Of a stretch of DNA of 10,307 nt, positions 1 through 6,214 are shown piece after piece. The stretch comes from an uncultured Patescibacteria group bacterium. Lineage in GTDB: Bacteria > Patescibacteriota > Microgenomatia > UBA1406 > GWC2-37-13. The DNA lies in the NCBI GenBank assembly GCA_938010745.1, contig CALLVF010000017.1, positions 1 to 10,307 on the forward strand. The letters run 5' to 3'. A program made the position numbers and the translations under genes. How positions within the stretch are numbered: the stretch's first letter is position 1; the number at the start of each line of letters is the position of its first letter. Below the pieces are notes generated by a model. That model was not told the DNA's origin. It was given only the letters and a program-made list of their open reading frames with translations, and ran no database searches.

Positions 1-18
1 TTAGTTTATGCTTTTTAA

Positions 19-62
19 AGTTTTTTAAAAAAATATTTATTTTAAATTTATTTTAAAAAACT
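19..62. repeat. 12-bp perfect inverted repeat, 20-nt loop
   Basis: AGTTTTTTAAAA at 19-30 is the exact reverse complement of TTTTAAAAAACT at 51-62. The stem has one G-C pair, so a stable RNA hairpin is doubtful. It could be the terminator of a gene beyond the left edge or a by-product of the extreme base composition. Confidence 0.35.
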
Positions 63-105
63 AAAAAAACTACAAAAACCTTGTATAAAAAATTTTTTAT
101 CCAAT

Positions 106-138
106 AAATTATCAAATAAATAATTCGTTTGATAATTT
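106..138. repeat. 11-bp inverted repeat followed by T tract; possible weak terminator
   Basis: The arm at 106-116 (AAATTATCAAA) pairs perfectly with 128-138 (TTTGATAATTT) around an 11-nt loop, and the right arm runs into a T stretch to position 140. It has the geometry of an intrinsic terminator for a gene entering from the left, but with one G-C pair per arm it would be weak. A protein-binding palindrome is the alternative. Confidence 0.35.
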
Positions 139-279
139 TTAATAAAAAAAAATTAGATTATTATTAGGCTAATTAAATAGGTGTATGATGTATTTTAATT
201 TTTTTTTCATTACCTATAGTGTTTGTTAACTAAAATTTACATTTATTTTATTTATTATAAAAAAGTCCTTTTTTTAAAA

Positions 280-308
280 TTGACAAGATTGAAGTATTAT
301 TTTATTAT
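280..308 (+). promoter_or_regulatory. sigma70-type promoter with leaderless geometry
   Basis: A perfect -35 TTGACA at 280-285 is followed after exactly 17 nt by TATTAT at 303-308 (5 of 6 matches to TATAAT). Transcription would start about 7 nt after the -10, at or within a base or two of the ATG at 316. The mRNA would then be leaderless, consistent with the lack of any Shine-Dalgarno sequence. Confidence 0.7.
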
Positions 309-315
309 CAAAATT

Positions 316-729
316 ATGAAGAAAATCATTTATTTTTTTCTTATATTTATTTTTACTTTATCAATTTTCACTATATTTTTTTGGCTTTATGAAGCAAAAT
401 TCTTTGTTGGTCGAGCTTCAGTATTCCAGCAGAGTTTTTCTGTTGATAACTCATATCTTTTTGTCACACCATTACGCGCTAAAGCTAATAATATAGAGAA
501 AATTCGAGTAACGGTTTTTGTTTTAAACAATCATGGATTGGGTGTCTTTGGTAAAAAAGTTAGTTTAGGTACTAATGAAAATTTAAATATAGAAGAGATT
601 CAGGCCCTAACTGATAATTATGGAAAAGCTGTTTTTGACATTTCATCAATTAGATCAGGTGAGTATTATTTGGAGGTTAAAGTAGAGGATAAAATTTTAT
701 TACAAAAAGCCCATTTGAGTTTCTATTAG
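316..729 (+). CDS. small membrane-anchored Ig-like (Big_1-type) protein
   Basis: The 137-residue product has one N-terminal hydrophobic segment (about residues 5-23), which should act as a signal anchor, and an outward-facing remainder. Residues ~62-137 read like a single bacterial Ig-like domain of the invasin/Big_1 type: a Val-rich strand, NNHGLGVFGKKV matching the 'D-x-x-G-x-P-V-x-G-x-x-V' pattern, then TDNYGKAVFDI matching the 'TD-x-x-G-x-A-x-F' signature, and a final YYLEVKVEDK strand. Such domains are structural or adhesive; no catalytic residues are visible. I chose the ATG at 316 over the upstream TTG because a near-consensus promoter ends 7 nt before it. It stands alone, converging on the minus-strand operon. 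The fold is a confident inference, the role unknown. Confidence 0.75.
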   Translation: MKKIIYFFLIFIFTLSIFTIFFWLYEAKFFVGRASVFQQSFSVDNSYLFVTPLRAKANNIEKIRVTVFVLNNHGLGVFGKKVSLGTNENLNIEEIQALTDNYGKAVFDISSIRSGEYYLEVKVEDKILLQKAHLSFY

Positions 730-770
730 AAATTGCCAAATAAAGATTAATTTGACGCGGGAAAAATAGT

Positions 771-819
771 AATAATTGTAGGTCAAAATTTCCTTTTCAT
801 ATTAACCTACAAAATTATT
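771..819. terminator. bidirectional intrinsic-type terminator between convergent genes
   Basis: AATAATT-GTAGGT at 771-783 pairs with ACCTAC-AAAATTATT at 805-819 (6 bp with three G-C pairs, a 2-nt bulge, then 7 A-T pairs). On the plus strand the stem is followed by GGTTTTTATTT; on the minus strand by ACTATTTTTCCC. It lies between the plus-strand gene ending at 729 and the end of the leftward operon, so it could stop transcription from both sides. The loop is 21 nt, longer than in a textbook terminator. Confidence 0.45.
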
Positions 820-824
820 GGTTT

Positions 825-941
825 TTATTTAGAGTTATTTAAAGAATTATTGTTTTGGTTATAAAAATCATTTGTAAAAGATTCAAAAGGTAAAAGGAAA
901 GCTGAAACTTTTATAATTTGACAATCGAGCGATTTTTCCAT
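825..941 (-). CDS. possible small ORF downstream of the envelope operon
   Basis: An ATG-started frame of 38 codons ending in TAA lies between the leftward operon and the terminator at 771-819. Its N-terminal half (MEKSLDCQIIKV...) has a protein-like composition with Cys, Gln, Pro and Asp; its C-terminal half is Asn-rich, as translated AT-rich DNA often is. There is no recognisable domain, Shine-Dalgarno or dedicated promoter. A frame this long without stops is uncommon at this base composition but not rare enough to prove a gene. It and the fragment at 962-1067 are the only coding-like content of the 729-1059 gap. Confidence 0.25.
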   Translation of the reverse strand: MEKSLDCQIIKVSAFLLPFESFTNDFYNQNNNSLNNSK

Positions 942-961
942 TATTTAAAAGCAGTAAATTA

Positions 962-1067
962 TTAAATTAAATCAGGACTTTTAATTGACTTTGTTAGTCC
1001 GGTATTCATTAAGCTTTTAAGATTGGGTAAAAGGGTTTGTGTGTAATTTATCTTAATTTTACGCGTT
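962..1067 (-). pseudogene. possible out-of-frame C-terminal extension of the 309-aa gene
   Basis: Just beyond the stop of the 309-aa gene, another frame runs about 34 codons to a TAA at 962-964, with mixed composition (for example INYTQTLLPNLKSL, then MNTGLTKSIKSPDLI at the end). Removing one A from the A5 run at 1066-1070 (reading the minus strand) would fuse it to the gene after residue ~306, adding a basic cytoplasmic tail. The apparent end of that gene may therefore be a 1-nt frameshift. It could also be a chance open frame or a separate 15-codon ORF starting at the internal ATG. No homolog is known to me. Confidence 0.35.
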
Positions 1068-1988
1068 TTTCAGTATAATTGCCATTTTTTCTCTTTTGAC
1101 AATGGCTAACATTTTTGGTTTTAATTTGTGCCTTAAAAGGTAAATGATCAAAACAATGGTCTGAAGAAAAATAATTAATTCCAACAGATGAGATTTTATT
1201 AATTCAAAGATTGTTAGAAGAAAATAAAATAGAATCATCCATATGGGTAAGACTTTTAAAGTTAGTTTTCTGCTTTGCGGTGAATAGCTTTTTAAATAAT
1301 TGGTTTTAGCAAAAAGACGAAAGGTTTGAGATGAGGAGGAGGGAAGAGCAACAGAGAAATTTCCTTTCTCATCAGATTTTATTTCCATTTTAGGTAGAGA
1401 ATAAGCTTCAACCGATTTAATCAAACCAAATAAGGGATTGATTCTAAAAGGACTGCTTCGGTTTGTTTGCGTGAACATTGAAAGATCAACTTGTGTGTTG
1501 GGTATGGTTTGGCCACTTAAAATTATTTCATCCCCTACATAGTAATTGTTTTTATCTAAAGATAAAGTCGGTGGCATAATAACTGGCCCAATTTTTGCGT
1601 TGTAGCTAGTTGGAAAAGGTGGAAGGCACAAAGGTGAAGATAGTCTACCAAATTTATCTTGAGCTGTTAAACAAGCCTCTCGCGGTGAAAAAGGGGAAAA
1701 GCGATTTTTAAAGATAAAATAGCCTTTGCTATCAGCGTAAGTTTGATCAAAAATCCCCATTCCTGAGATAGTAACTAAAGCTTGAGGTGAGGTATAACCA
1801 AAAAGGGTGAAGCGATATTCACCAATTGATAAGGAGACTTCGACATTTTTGGCTGTTGATTTGCCCAAAATCTTTTCGTTCTCTTGGTGATTTTTGATAG
1901 TTAAATGAATGATGAATAATGAATAAATGATAATAATAATTAATAATCCTAAAATTATTTTCTTGATGTTTTTTTGATTTTTTATCAT
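1059..1988 (-). CDS. membrane protein with two extracellular Ig-like modules
   Basis: The 309-residue product has an N-terminal membrane segment (about residues 11-29), then an outer part with two beta-rich modules. The first (~48-125) includes EYRFTLFGYTSPQALVTISG, a 'YADSKGYFIF' strand pair and a Cys pair at 106 and 121. The second (~137-245) starts PPTLSLDKNNYYVGDEIILSG, a typical opening strand of bacterial Ig-like repeats. Two further hydrophobic stretches follow (~249-263 and ~268-286) and a basic tail. It is the last large gene of the leftward envelope operon, with a weakly coding 364-nt gap before it. There is no Shine-Dalgarno. The ATG at 1988 places the anchor correctly; an overlapping frame starting at 2025 lacks it. 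The C-terminus may be truncated by a frameshift at 1066-1070. A structural or adhesive envelope role is inferred; no enzyme motif is seen. Confidence 0.75.
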   Translation of the reverse strand: MIKNQKNIKKIILGLLIIIIIYSLFIIHLTIKNHQENEKILGKSTAKNVEVSLSIGEYRFTLFGYTSPQALVTISGMGIFDQTYADSKGYFIFKNRFSPFSPREACLTAQDKFGRLSSPLCLPPFPTSYNAKIGPVIMPPTLSLDKNNYYVGDEIILSGQTIPNTQVDLSMFTQTNRSSPFRINPLFGLIKSVEAYSLPKMEIKSDEKGNFSVALPSSSSQTFRLFAKTNYLKSYSPQSRKLTLKVLPIWMILFYFLLTIFELIKSHLLELIIFLQTIVLIIYLLRHKLKPKMLAIVKREKMAIILKNA

Positions 1989-2200
1989 TTTTATAAAAGT
2001 TAATTGAAATATTTCTTATAATCATTTTAATAAATACACTACTTGATTTTTATCTGTTTTTTATTATCACGAAGAAGATTAATCAATTTTTTTTGTTTTT
2101 TTGATTCATTTTAATAAATGTTTAAAATAATTAATTGAGTCTTTTTTTTGAAGAATAAATTTGAGTCTTAATTTAGTCTAAGAGAATGCCGGTGTCACAT
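1989..2200. other. intergenic region with 14-bp direct repeat and weak frameshifted ORF
   Basis: TCATTTTAATAAAT occurs at 2022-2035 and again at 2106-2119; on the minus strand each copy carries an ATG in the same context. From the right-hand ATG (2107-2109, minus) a frame runs into an A8 tract (2087-2094), after which a different frame reads KLINLLRDNKKQIKIK to a TAG at 2039. That would be a ~23-residue peptide needing one extra A. The support is weak. I see no clear promoter for the 309-aa gene beyond poor -10-like hexamers. Confidence 0.3.
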
Positions 2201-2360
2201 TCAATTACCTTGTTTAGCCGTTGCTCGGTAAAGTGGATCTTTTTCTAGGTCTATTTTATCTAGTTTGCCAACAAAAGCGTTTAATTTGAAAAAATAAAAC
2301 TTTTTTAAATTCTTTTTTAAATCTTTCTTTATTAATTCTTTCCGCAGCTAAATTATTCAT
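2201..2360 (-). pseudogene. small ~52-aa gene, translationally coupled, interrupted by 1-nt frameshift
   Basis: Its ATG (2358-2360) lies inside the last codons of the 335-aa gene, overlapping its TAA by a few bases, the usual layout of a translationally coupled downstream gene. The first frame reads MNNLAAERINKERFKKEF and then, after a T6 run at 2289-2294, soon stops. One frame over, the sequence continues smoothly as LNAFVGKLDKIDLEKDPLYR... to a TGA at 2201. Removing one T from the run joins both halves into one 52-residue, Lys/Glu-rich, soluble protein with no TM segment. The cause may be a consensus error, true inactivation, or slippage on the homopolymer. I do not recognise the family. 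It fills most of the apparent gap downstream of the 335-aa gene. Confidence 0.55.
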
Positions 2361-3360
2361 TTTTATCACTTTGTTTAGCCCCTTTTTTTAGCTCTTTTTT
2401 TAATCTCTCAATCTCCTCCTCAAGAAAAGCCTCTTTAAGAAGGATTTTCTGATAAAAATGACGAATGAGAAGAACTGTTATAATGATACTTAAGATAATT
2501 ATAACAGCTATTTTCCAAGGAAAAACCCATACCTCAGCAGAAGCCTCCAGTGTTTTTCCTTTTTCTCCATAACTTGCCTGAAGAGTTAAACGATATTTGC
2601 CAATCATCCATTTTTTTCCTAAGCTATTTTTAAAAATACGTGTTGCGTCAGGGAAGATATTTTCTTCTTTCAAAATTGATTTTTCAACAACTTGTCCAAA
2701 CATATTTTTTAAGGTTAGTTCACCTTTTGGAATAATATGATAATCTCCCCGATTTAAAATTTCCGTTTCTACGTAAATTGGGCCATATTCCTGAAATGAT
2801 TTTGCCTGAAATCGACTGACAAAAGCACTTTCTTTAATATCGCCTTTCACCTTAATGTAAATTAAGGAAGCCAAGCGAGGAGTTATTCCGGTTCCGGCTT
2901 CATAGCTTAAAGTATCTTGGGGATTAAATTTGGAATCTTGCGTTTGAAAATAAAAAGCAACATATCTGCCTCCAGGATTGGCATTTTTAGGGACGGTAAT
3001 TTGAGCTTGAATTGAAACTTTTTCATTAGAAGGCAAAGTTATTCGGTTGTATTCTGATTTAAACCAAGAAGAGGCGGCGTATTTTTCCGGGGCTGCCTCG
3101 GGATTTTCAATAAACTCCGGTGTTCCTCTGTTATCGCGGACAATAAAATCAACAATTTTAATAAAGCCTGCAATTGGTTCATCTGATTGGTTAATAAAAT
3201 TTACCGTTATAGGAGTCTTTTCGCCTGGCGAAAGCTCTAAAAACTGTCTGGCCGGATAGACAATTAAGGGAAGGGTAGTTTGAGCAAGGACAGATGATGA
3301 TGTGGTTAATAGTAAATAGGAAATAGCTAAAATTAAAAAAATTTTTTTAATTTTTTTCAT
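2353..3360 (-). CDS. signal-peptide, tandem Ig-like, C-terminal TM envelope protein (WxLIP/DUF916-like layout)
   Basis: The 335-residue product has a clean signal peptide (MKKIKK, hydrophobic core, SSSVLA|QTT with cleavage after about residue 26). A first beta domain (~33-172) contains 'LSPGEKTPITVNFINQSDEPI' features, an 'ITVPKNANPGGRYV' strand and an IYIKV strand. A second beta domain (~192-278) starts YVETEILNRGDY and ends EVWVFPW. One TM helix (~284-300) and a charged, helical cytoplasmic tail (~305-335) follow. The order of two Ig-like domains then C-terminal TM is that of WxL-interacting proteins (DUF916 + DUF3324), which bind secreted partners at the Gram-positive surface; similarity is by layout and strand motifs only. 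It follows the 492-aa gene by 30 nt with no Shine-Dalgarno, so it is in the same operon. The gene cut by the right edge is a paralog. Receptor or scaffold function is inferred. Confidence 0.8.
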   Translation of the reverse strand: MKKIKKIFLILAISYLLLTTSSSVLAQTTLPLIVYPARQFLELSPGEKTPITVNFINQSDEPIAGFIKIVDFIVRDNRGTPEFIENPEAAPEKYAASSWFKSEYNRITLPSNEKVSIQAQITVPKNANPGGRYVAFYFQTQDSKFNPQDTLSYEAGTGITPRLASLIYIKVKGDIKESAFVSRFQAKSFQEYGPIYVETEILNRGDYHIIPKGELTLKNMFGQVVEKSILKEENIFPDATRIFKNSLGKKWMIGKYRLTLQASYGEKGKTLEASAEVWVFPWKIAVIIILSIIITVLLIRHFYQKILLKEAFLEEEIERLKKELKKGAKQSDKNE

Positions 3361-3390
3361 TTTGCATTTTTAATTTTGCATTTTAAATTT

Positions 3391-4869
3391 CTAAAAGGTA
3401 GCTGTTCCTGTATAGGTAATCCGGTTAAAATAATTACCGGCTGGTTGTGTGGCTGATACATTTATTCGATAGCAAACATAAACTTGGGATGAGGCAGCAG
3501 GAGTGGTTTTGCTCATGATTGTTTGTTGAGTTTCATTGGCTTCCAAATCAGCAAATTGTCTTGCTGAGAAACTTCTTCCTAATTCATTGTAAGTAAAGGC
3601 TGCATCAGTACCTGATATATTATCTAAAGAATAACCCATACCATAATAGGAGGTTGAAGTCCAATCTTGAGAGGTTGATTCGGTACATCCAGTAACGTTA
3701 CATGTGGTATCTTGAATACAATTTTGAGCTTCGCCAGCGTTGGCTCCAACACAGGTAATTCCATTTCTTCCCATCTGATCGTTTTCGGCAATCCTAACGG
3801 TGTAGCCTGAGACAGCATTGGTTGAAACAGTGACTGTTTGGGCAGCATGAAAAAAAGTGCCAAAATTGGCAATTGTGCCCCAGGGTACTGATGTGGCAGT
3901 AGTTGTTATGTTAGTAGTTTGTCCGCAAGCAAAAGTTGAAACGGGTACACCAGTAACTGTTAAGCTTAATGTTTCTTGAATATTGGCGGAAACCAGAACT
4001 CCTTCAATAACGGCTACTCTGACATTTGATTCATCCAAGGTATTATCTGAACCATCGCGGCTTCTAACATTTATGGTGTAGATATCAGCGATACCTGGTG
4101 TATGACCGGTGGTGATTGGGGCAGGGTTTATTAACCTTCTATTACTATCACCAATAGTGATTGTAATTGTTGAACCGGCAGCACAAGAATCAGTTGTTCT
4201 ATCAATTCTTATTTGATGATCAGTGGTGGCATTACCAGCATTTACTGCAGCTACTATCCAATTGTTGTTGCAGCCTGAGGAGGAAATACTTACATTTGCA
4301 ACACCCAAGCCGTTTAAATCAAAGCCATTACTAGCAATTGAGCTGTTAGTATCAGGAAAACCATCGTTACCTTGAGTGGGATGATCGATTGAGGGAATTG
4401 TTATGAGGATATTACCATTTGAGGGAACAGCTGTTATTAAAGTAAAGTTTATAGTATGAATAGCTGATTGGGTGGCGATTACGTAATCATTAGCTCCAAG
4501 AGGGTTAGCTCCTAGAGGTGGCGAAATATTAAAAGTAGTTGCATCAACCACAGAAACTACTTCATATTCTGTTTGGTTATAACAACCGTCAAGATTTGCT
4601 CCTGCAAAACAAACTCTATCTCTGGGGAAAAGGTGATTAGTGTTATTATCGGCATTGCCTGAGGTATCAATTGTAACAACTGAGCCATTGGCTGCTCCAC
4701 TGGCTACTCCTGCGCGGTATGAGAGACGAGAGTTAGATAAAGTAACGGAAATGTTGGTGAAATTGGCTGAACCAATAATAGATGGCAACTTAACAAAAAA
4801 AACATAAGATGATTTAAAAAAGATAAAGAAAAAAATAAATAATTTGTAAAAAATTCGCTTGCATTTCAC
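3391..4869 (-). CDS. secreted Thr/Ser/Asn-rich beta-sandwich surface protein
   Basis: This 492-residue protein starts with GTG at 4869, only a few bases after a strong promoter; an ATG overlapping it is out of frame. Residues ~8-27 are strongly hydrophobic (signal peptide or anchor). The mature part starts with NFTNISVTLSNSRLSYRAGV and is rich in Thr, Ser, Asn, Gly and Val. Ten Cys lie beyond the N-terminus (87, 96, 200, 229, 315, 373, 384, 390, 395, 466), suggesting disulfides. The C-terminal part (~325-492) contains VPWGTI, then TVTVSTNAVSGYTVRI, and ends CYRINVSATQPAGNYFNRITYTGTATF-like beta strands, as in secreted Gram-positive and CPR surface proteins. It has no C-terminal TM, LPxTG or recognisable WxL motif, so retention would need a partner, plausibly the 335-aa protein downstream. 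It is visibly less AT-rich than its neighbours. No function is assigned. Confidence 0.8.
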   Translation of the reverse strand: MKCKRIFYKLFIFFFIFFKSSYVFFVKLPSIIGSANFTNISVTLSNSRLSYRAGVASGAANGSVVTIDTSGNADNNTNHLFPRDRVCFAGANLDGCYNQTEYEVVSVVDATTFNISPPLGANPLGANDYVIATQSAIHTINFTLITAVPSNGNILITIPSIDHPTQGNDGFPDTNSSIASNGFDLNGLGVANVSISSSGCNNNWIVAAVNAGNATTDHQIRIDRTTDSCAAGSTITITIGDSNRRLINPAPITTGHTPGIADIYTINVRSRDGSDNTLDESNVRVAVIEGVLVSANIQETLSLTVTGVPVSTFACGQTTNITTTATSVPWGTIANFGTFFHAAQTVTVSTNAVSGYTVRIAENDQMGRNGITCVGANAGEAQNCIQDTTCNVTGCTESTSQDWTSTSYYGMGYSLDNISGTDAAFTYNELGRSFSARQFADLEANETQQTIMSKTTPAASSQVYVCYRINVSATQPAGNYFNRITYTGTATF

Positions 4870-4879
4870 TTTAATTTAA

Positions 4880-4908
4880 ATTATTAATAATTTTTTTTAG
4901 TTTGTCAA
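4880..4908 (-). promoter_or_regulatory. promoter of the envelope operon
   Basis: On the minus strand a perfect TTGACA (4908 to 4903) is followed after 17 nt by AATAAT (4885 to 4880, 5 of 6 matches). The predicted start falls around 4873, three or four bases before the GTG at 4869, so the leader is almost absent. The promoter faces away from the one at 4974. Confidence 0.7.
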
Positions 4909-4980
4909 GCATTGAGAAAAATTATTAGAACAAGAAAAAAGTAATTAAAACTACTATTATTTTTAAATACTTCTTGACAA
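4902..4980. repeat. 8-bp inverted repeat carrying both divergent -35 elements
   Basis: TTGTCAAG at 4902-4909 is the exact reverse complement of CTTGACAA at 4973-4980. Each arm contains the -35 TTGACA of one divergent promoter, so the repeat may reflect promoter consensus alone. The match extends by one base on each side of the hexamer, so it could also be a shared operator. Confidence 0.4.
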
Positions 4981-5002
4981 TATTTTTTTCGTCTGTTAAA
5001 TT
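4974..5002 (+). promoter_or_regulatory. promoter of the PaaX-family regulator
   Basis: TTGACA at 4974-4979 is followed after 17 nt by TAAATT at 4997-5002 (4 of 6), which has an upstream TG in extended -10 position (4994-4995). The predicted start is about 5009-5012, at or just before the ATG, giving another leaderless or nearly leaderless transcript. Confidence 0.6.
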
Positions 5003-5011
5003 GTAACTTGT

Positions 5012-5767
5012 ATGGGAATTAAAGAAAGACGAACGAAAATTTTACTAGCATTGTTTCTAATTGGTGATGCTGAGTTTTCTTACGTTAGTTTTGATGAGCG
5101 AATAAAAAAAATTTTTGATCTTTCTTTAAACGAAAAAACTAAGGGAACAATTTCAGGTTTGATTAAAGATATATTAATAGAAAAAGCTAATACAGGGTCA
5201 GACCCTGCAATGGCTTCCTCTTATAAGCTAACGGAGAAAGGATTTTTTGAGCTTTGCCTTCAATTTCCCTTTTTTAGATTTTTAAAAATAAACTGGGATG
5301 GTAAATGGCGGATTATTTCCTACGAAATTCCCGAAACCAAACGAGAAATTCGCGATCGTTTACGACGGGAAATGCAAGGTTGGGGTTTAGGTCCTTGGCA
5401 TCGCTCATTTTGGATAACACCTCATCCAATAATTCAAAATCTTAAAGAACTAGTTTTTGGACGAGAGGAGGAAAAATACATTCAAGCCTTTGAATCCCAG
5501 CATGTTTTTGGTGATCGTGATATTTTAATTGAAAAAGTTTGGGAGAGATCTAATTTAGATAAATCCTATCGAGAACTTTTTAAAAAATGGCATGAAATTT
5601 TATCTTCTAATGAGGAAAAAATAGAAAAATTAGAAAAAGTTATTTATGAATATGTAAAGATCCTTAAAATCGACCCTGGATTACCAAAAGAACTTATTGG
5701 GCAAAGTTGGATAGGATTTGAGGGATGGAGTATTTTTAGGGAGATAAAGAGTATACTTTTATCATAA
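5012..5767 (+). CDS. PaaX-family transcriptional regulator
   Basis: The 251-residue product has the PaaX family's three parts. Residues ~1-85 form an N-terminal winged-helix domain (KERRTKILLAL..., then a 'YKLTEKGFFEL' wing). A central Cas2-like ferredoxin-fold domain spans ~97-175 (GKWRIISYEIPETKREIRDRLRREM and GLGPWHRSFWITPHP, with FGDRDILI near its end). A C-terminal PaaX_C-like helical domain spans ~180-250 (SYRELFKKWHEIL, then DPGLPKELIGQSWIGFEGW). Length and order fit the family. Known PaaX represses phenylacetate catabolism through phenylacetyl-CoA, but nothing here suggests that pathway, so the ligand is unknown. It is transcribed divergently from the 492-aa surface-protein gene, 142 nt away, the classic arrangement for regulation of the neighbour and itself. 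The Cas2-like middle domain is often misread as Cas2; no CRISPR is present. Confidence 0.85.
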   Translation: MGIKERRTKILLALFLIGDAEFSYVSFDERIKKIFDLSLNEKTKGTISGLIKDILIEKANTGSDPAMASSYKLTEKGFFELCLQFPFFRFLKINWDGKWRIISYEIPETKREIRDRLRREMQGWGLGPWHRSFWITPHPIIQNLKELVFGREEEKYIQAFESQHVFGDRDILIEKVWERSNLDKSYRELFKKWHEILSSNEEKIEKLEKVIYEYVKILKIDPGLPKELIGQSWIGFEGWSIFREIKSILLS

Positions 5768-5812
5768 AAATCCCAGAACTTAAACTGAAAGACTAATTCG
5801 AATTTTTTAAAC

Positions 5813-5845
5813 TTCAAATTTTTCAAAATTTTTTCTTAATTTGAA
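5813..5845. terminator. AT-rich hairpin between convergent genes; possible terminator
   Basis: TTCAAATT at 5813-5820 pairs with AATTTGAA at 5838-5845, followed on the plus strand by TTTTGATGATTTTTTC. It lies just after the PaaX-like gene and before the leftward metallo-beta-lactamase reading frame ends at 5913, where a terminator is expected. Only one G-C pair per arm makes it weak. Confidence 0.3.
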
Positions 5846-5912
5846 TTTTGATGATTTTTTCTTTGATATTGTTTAATTTGAAGCAAATTTACTCTGCTTT
5901 GCAGTTTATGAT

Positions 5913-6214
5913 TTATAGTTTAGAGTTTGGAATTTTAAATAAAATATCGCCTTCCTCATCCGTCCGTCTAACTTTAATCTGATGGGCTTTGAGTAAATCT
6001 AAAACATCTTTTGCTGGGTGACCATAAGGGTTATTTTTTCCAACACTTATCACTGCCACTGTCGGCTTTGCTAGTTCTAAAAAATTTTTTGTTAGTCCAT
6101 TTTTTGAGCCATGGTGAGGAATTTTAAGAAGTGAAAGATTAGTAAAGTAAAAGTTATTTTTTTTAAAGTAAGTTTGTTTTACTATTTCATTTGACGCATA
6201 TTTTGTTAAATCGC
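5913..6214 (-). pseudogene. out-of-frame C-terminal part of the ComEC-type metallo-beta-lactamase
   Basis: About 100 codons continue the metallo-beta-lactamase protein in a different frame from its N-terminal part. It reads DLTKYAS, then LLKIPHHGSKNGL (the HHGS motif conserved in the ComEC hydrolase domain), ELAKPTVAVISVGKNN-YGHP (the conserved 'S-V-G-x-N-x-Y-G-H-P' segment) and a final strand ILFKIPNSKL before TAA at 5913-5915. The break is exactly where the family has 'FTGD': the minus strand reads ACT GCG ATT TAA, and one more G (ACT GGC GAT TTA) restores Gly-Asp and the whole downstream frame. This explains the otherwise empty 440-nt gap after the PaaX-like gene. Confidence 0.85.

Larger units (their letters stand above)
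1..315. other. AT-rich intergenic region, no gene seen
   Basis: This stretch is almost entirely A and T and I find no coding frame I would defend on either strand. It holds two inverted repeats (19-62 and 106-138, listed separately), a short ATAAAAAA/TTTTTTAT palindrome near 85-100, and a promoter at 280-308 serving the gene at 316. A frame is open from a TTG at 223, but its first 31 codons encode a Lys/Tyr/Ile-rich stretch typical of translated AT-rich spacer, and the promoter lies inside it. I therefore treat 223-315 as non-coding. Confidence 0.6.

Noticed and set aside
1..222. A replication origin, suggested by extreme AT content and a TTATCCA near 96
   Set aside because: Only one imperfect DnaA-box-like match is present, with no cluster and no dnaA or dnaN nearby.
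223..315. A longer N-terminus for the 137-aa protein, starting at TTG 223
   Set aside because: The extra codons encode AT-spacer-like Lys/Tyr/Ile sequence, and a near-consensus promoter lies within them, ending just before the ATG at 316.
730..1058. A small RNA starting from the TTGACA at 918-923
   Set aside because: The -10 position holds only a poor TATTTA/TTATTT, and no stable structure or conserved element follows.
1819..2025. A separate 68-codon ORF overlapping the start of the 309-aa gene
   Set aside because: It lies antiphase to the well-supported 309-aa gene, lacks a coherent membrane segment and reads as a shadow of it.
3047..3259. A plus-strand ORF inside the 335-aa gene
   Set aside because: It is antisense to a secure gene, with no promoter or recognisable product. 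The same applies to the frames at 3624-3872, 5644-5826 and 7376-7624.
3391..4869. A true C-terminal WxL domain in the 492-aa protein
   Set aside because: The end is beta-rich and superficially similar, but I cannot point to the paired W-x-L motifs that define the domain.
5012..5767. Cas2 or a CRISPR-associated gene
   Set aside because: Only the central domain is Cas2-like. The N-terminal winged helix and C-terminal domain make it PaaX family, and no repeat-spacer array or other cas gene is present.
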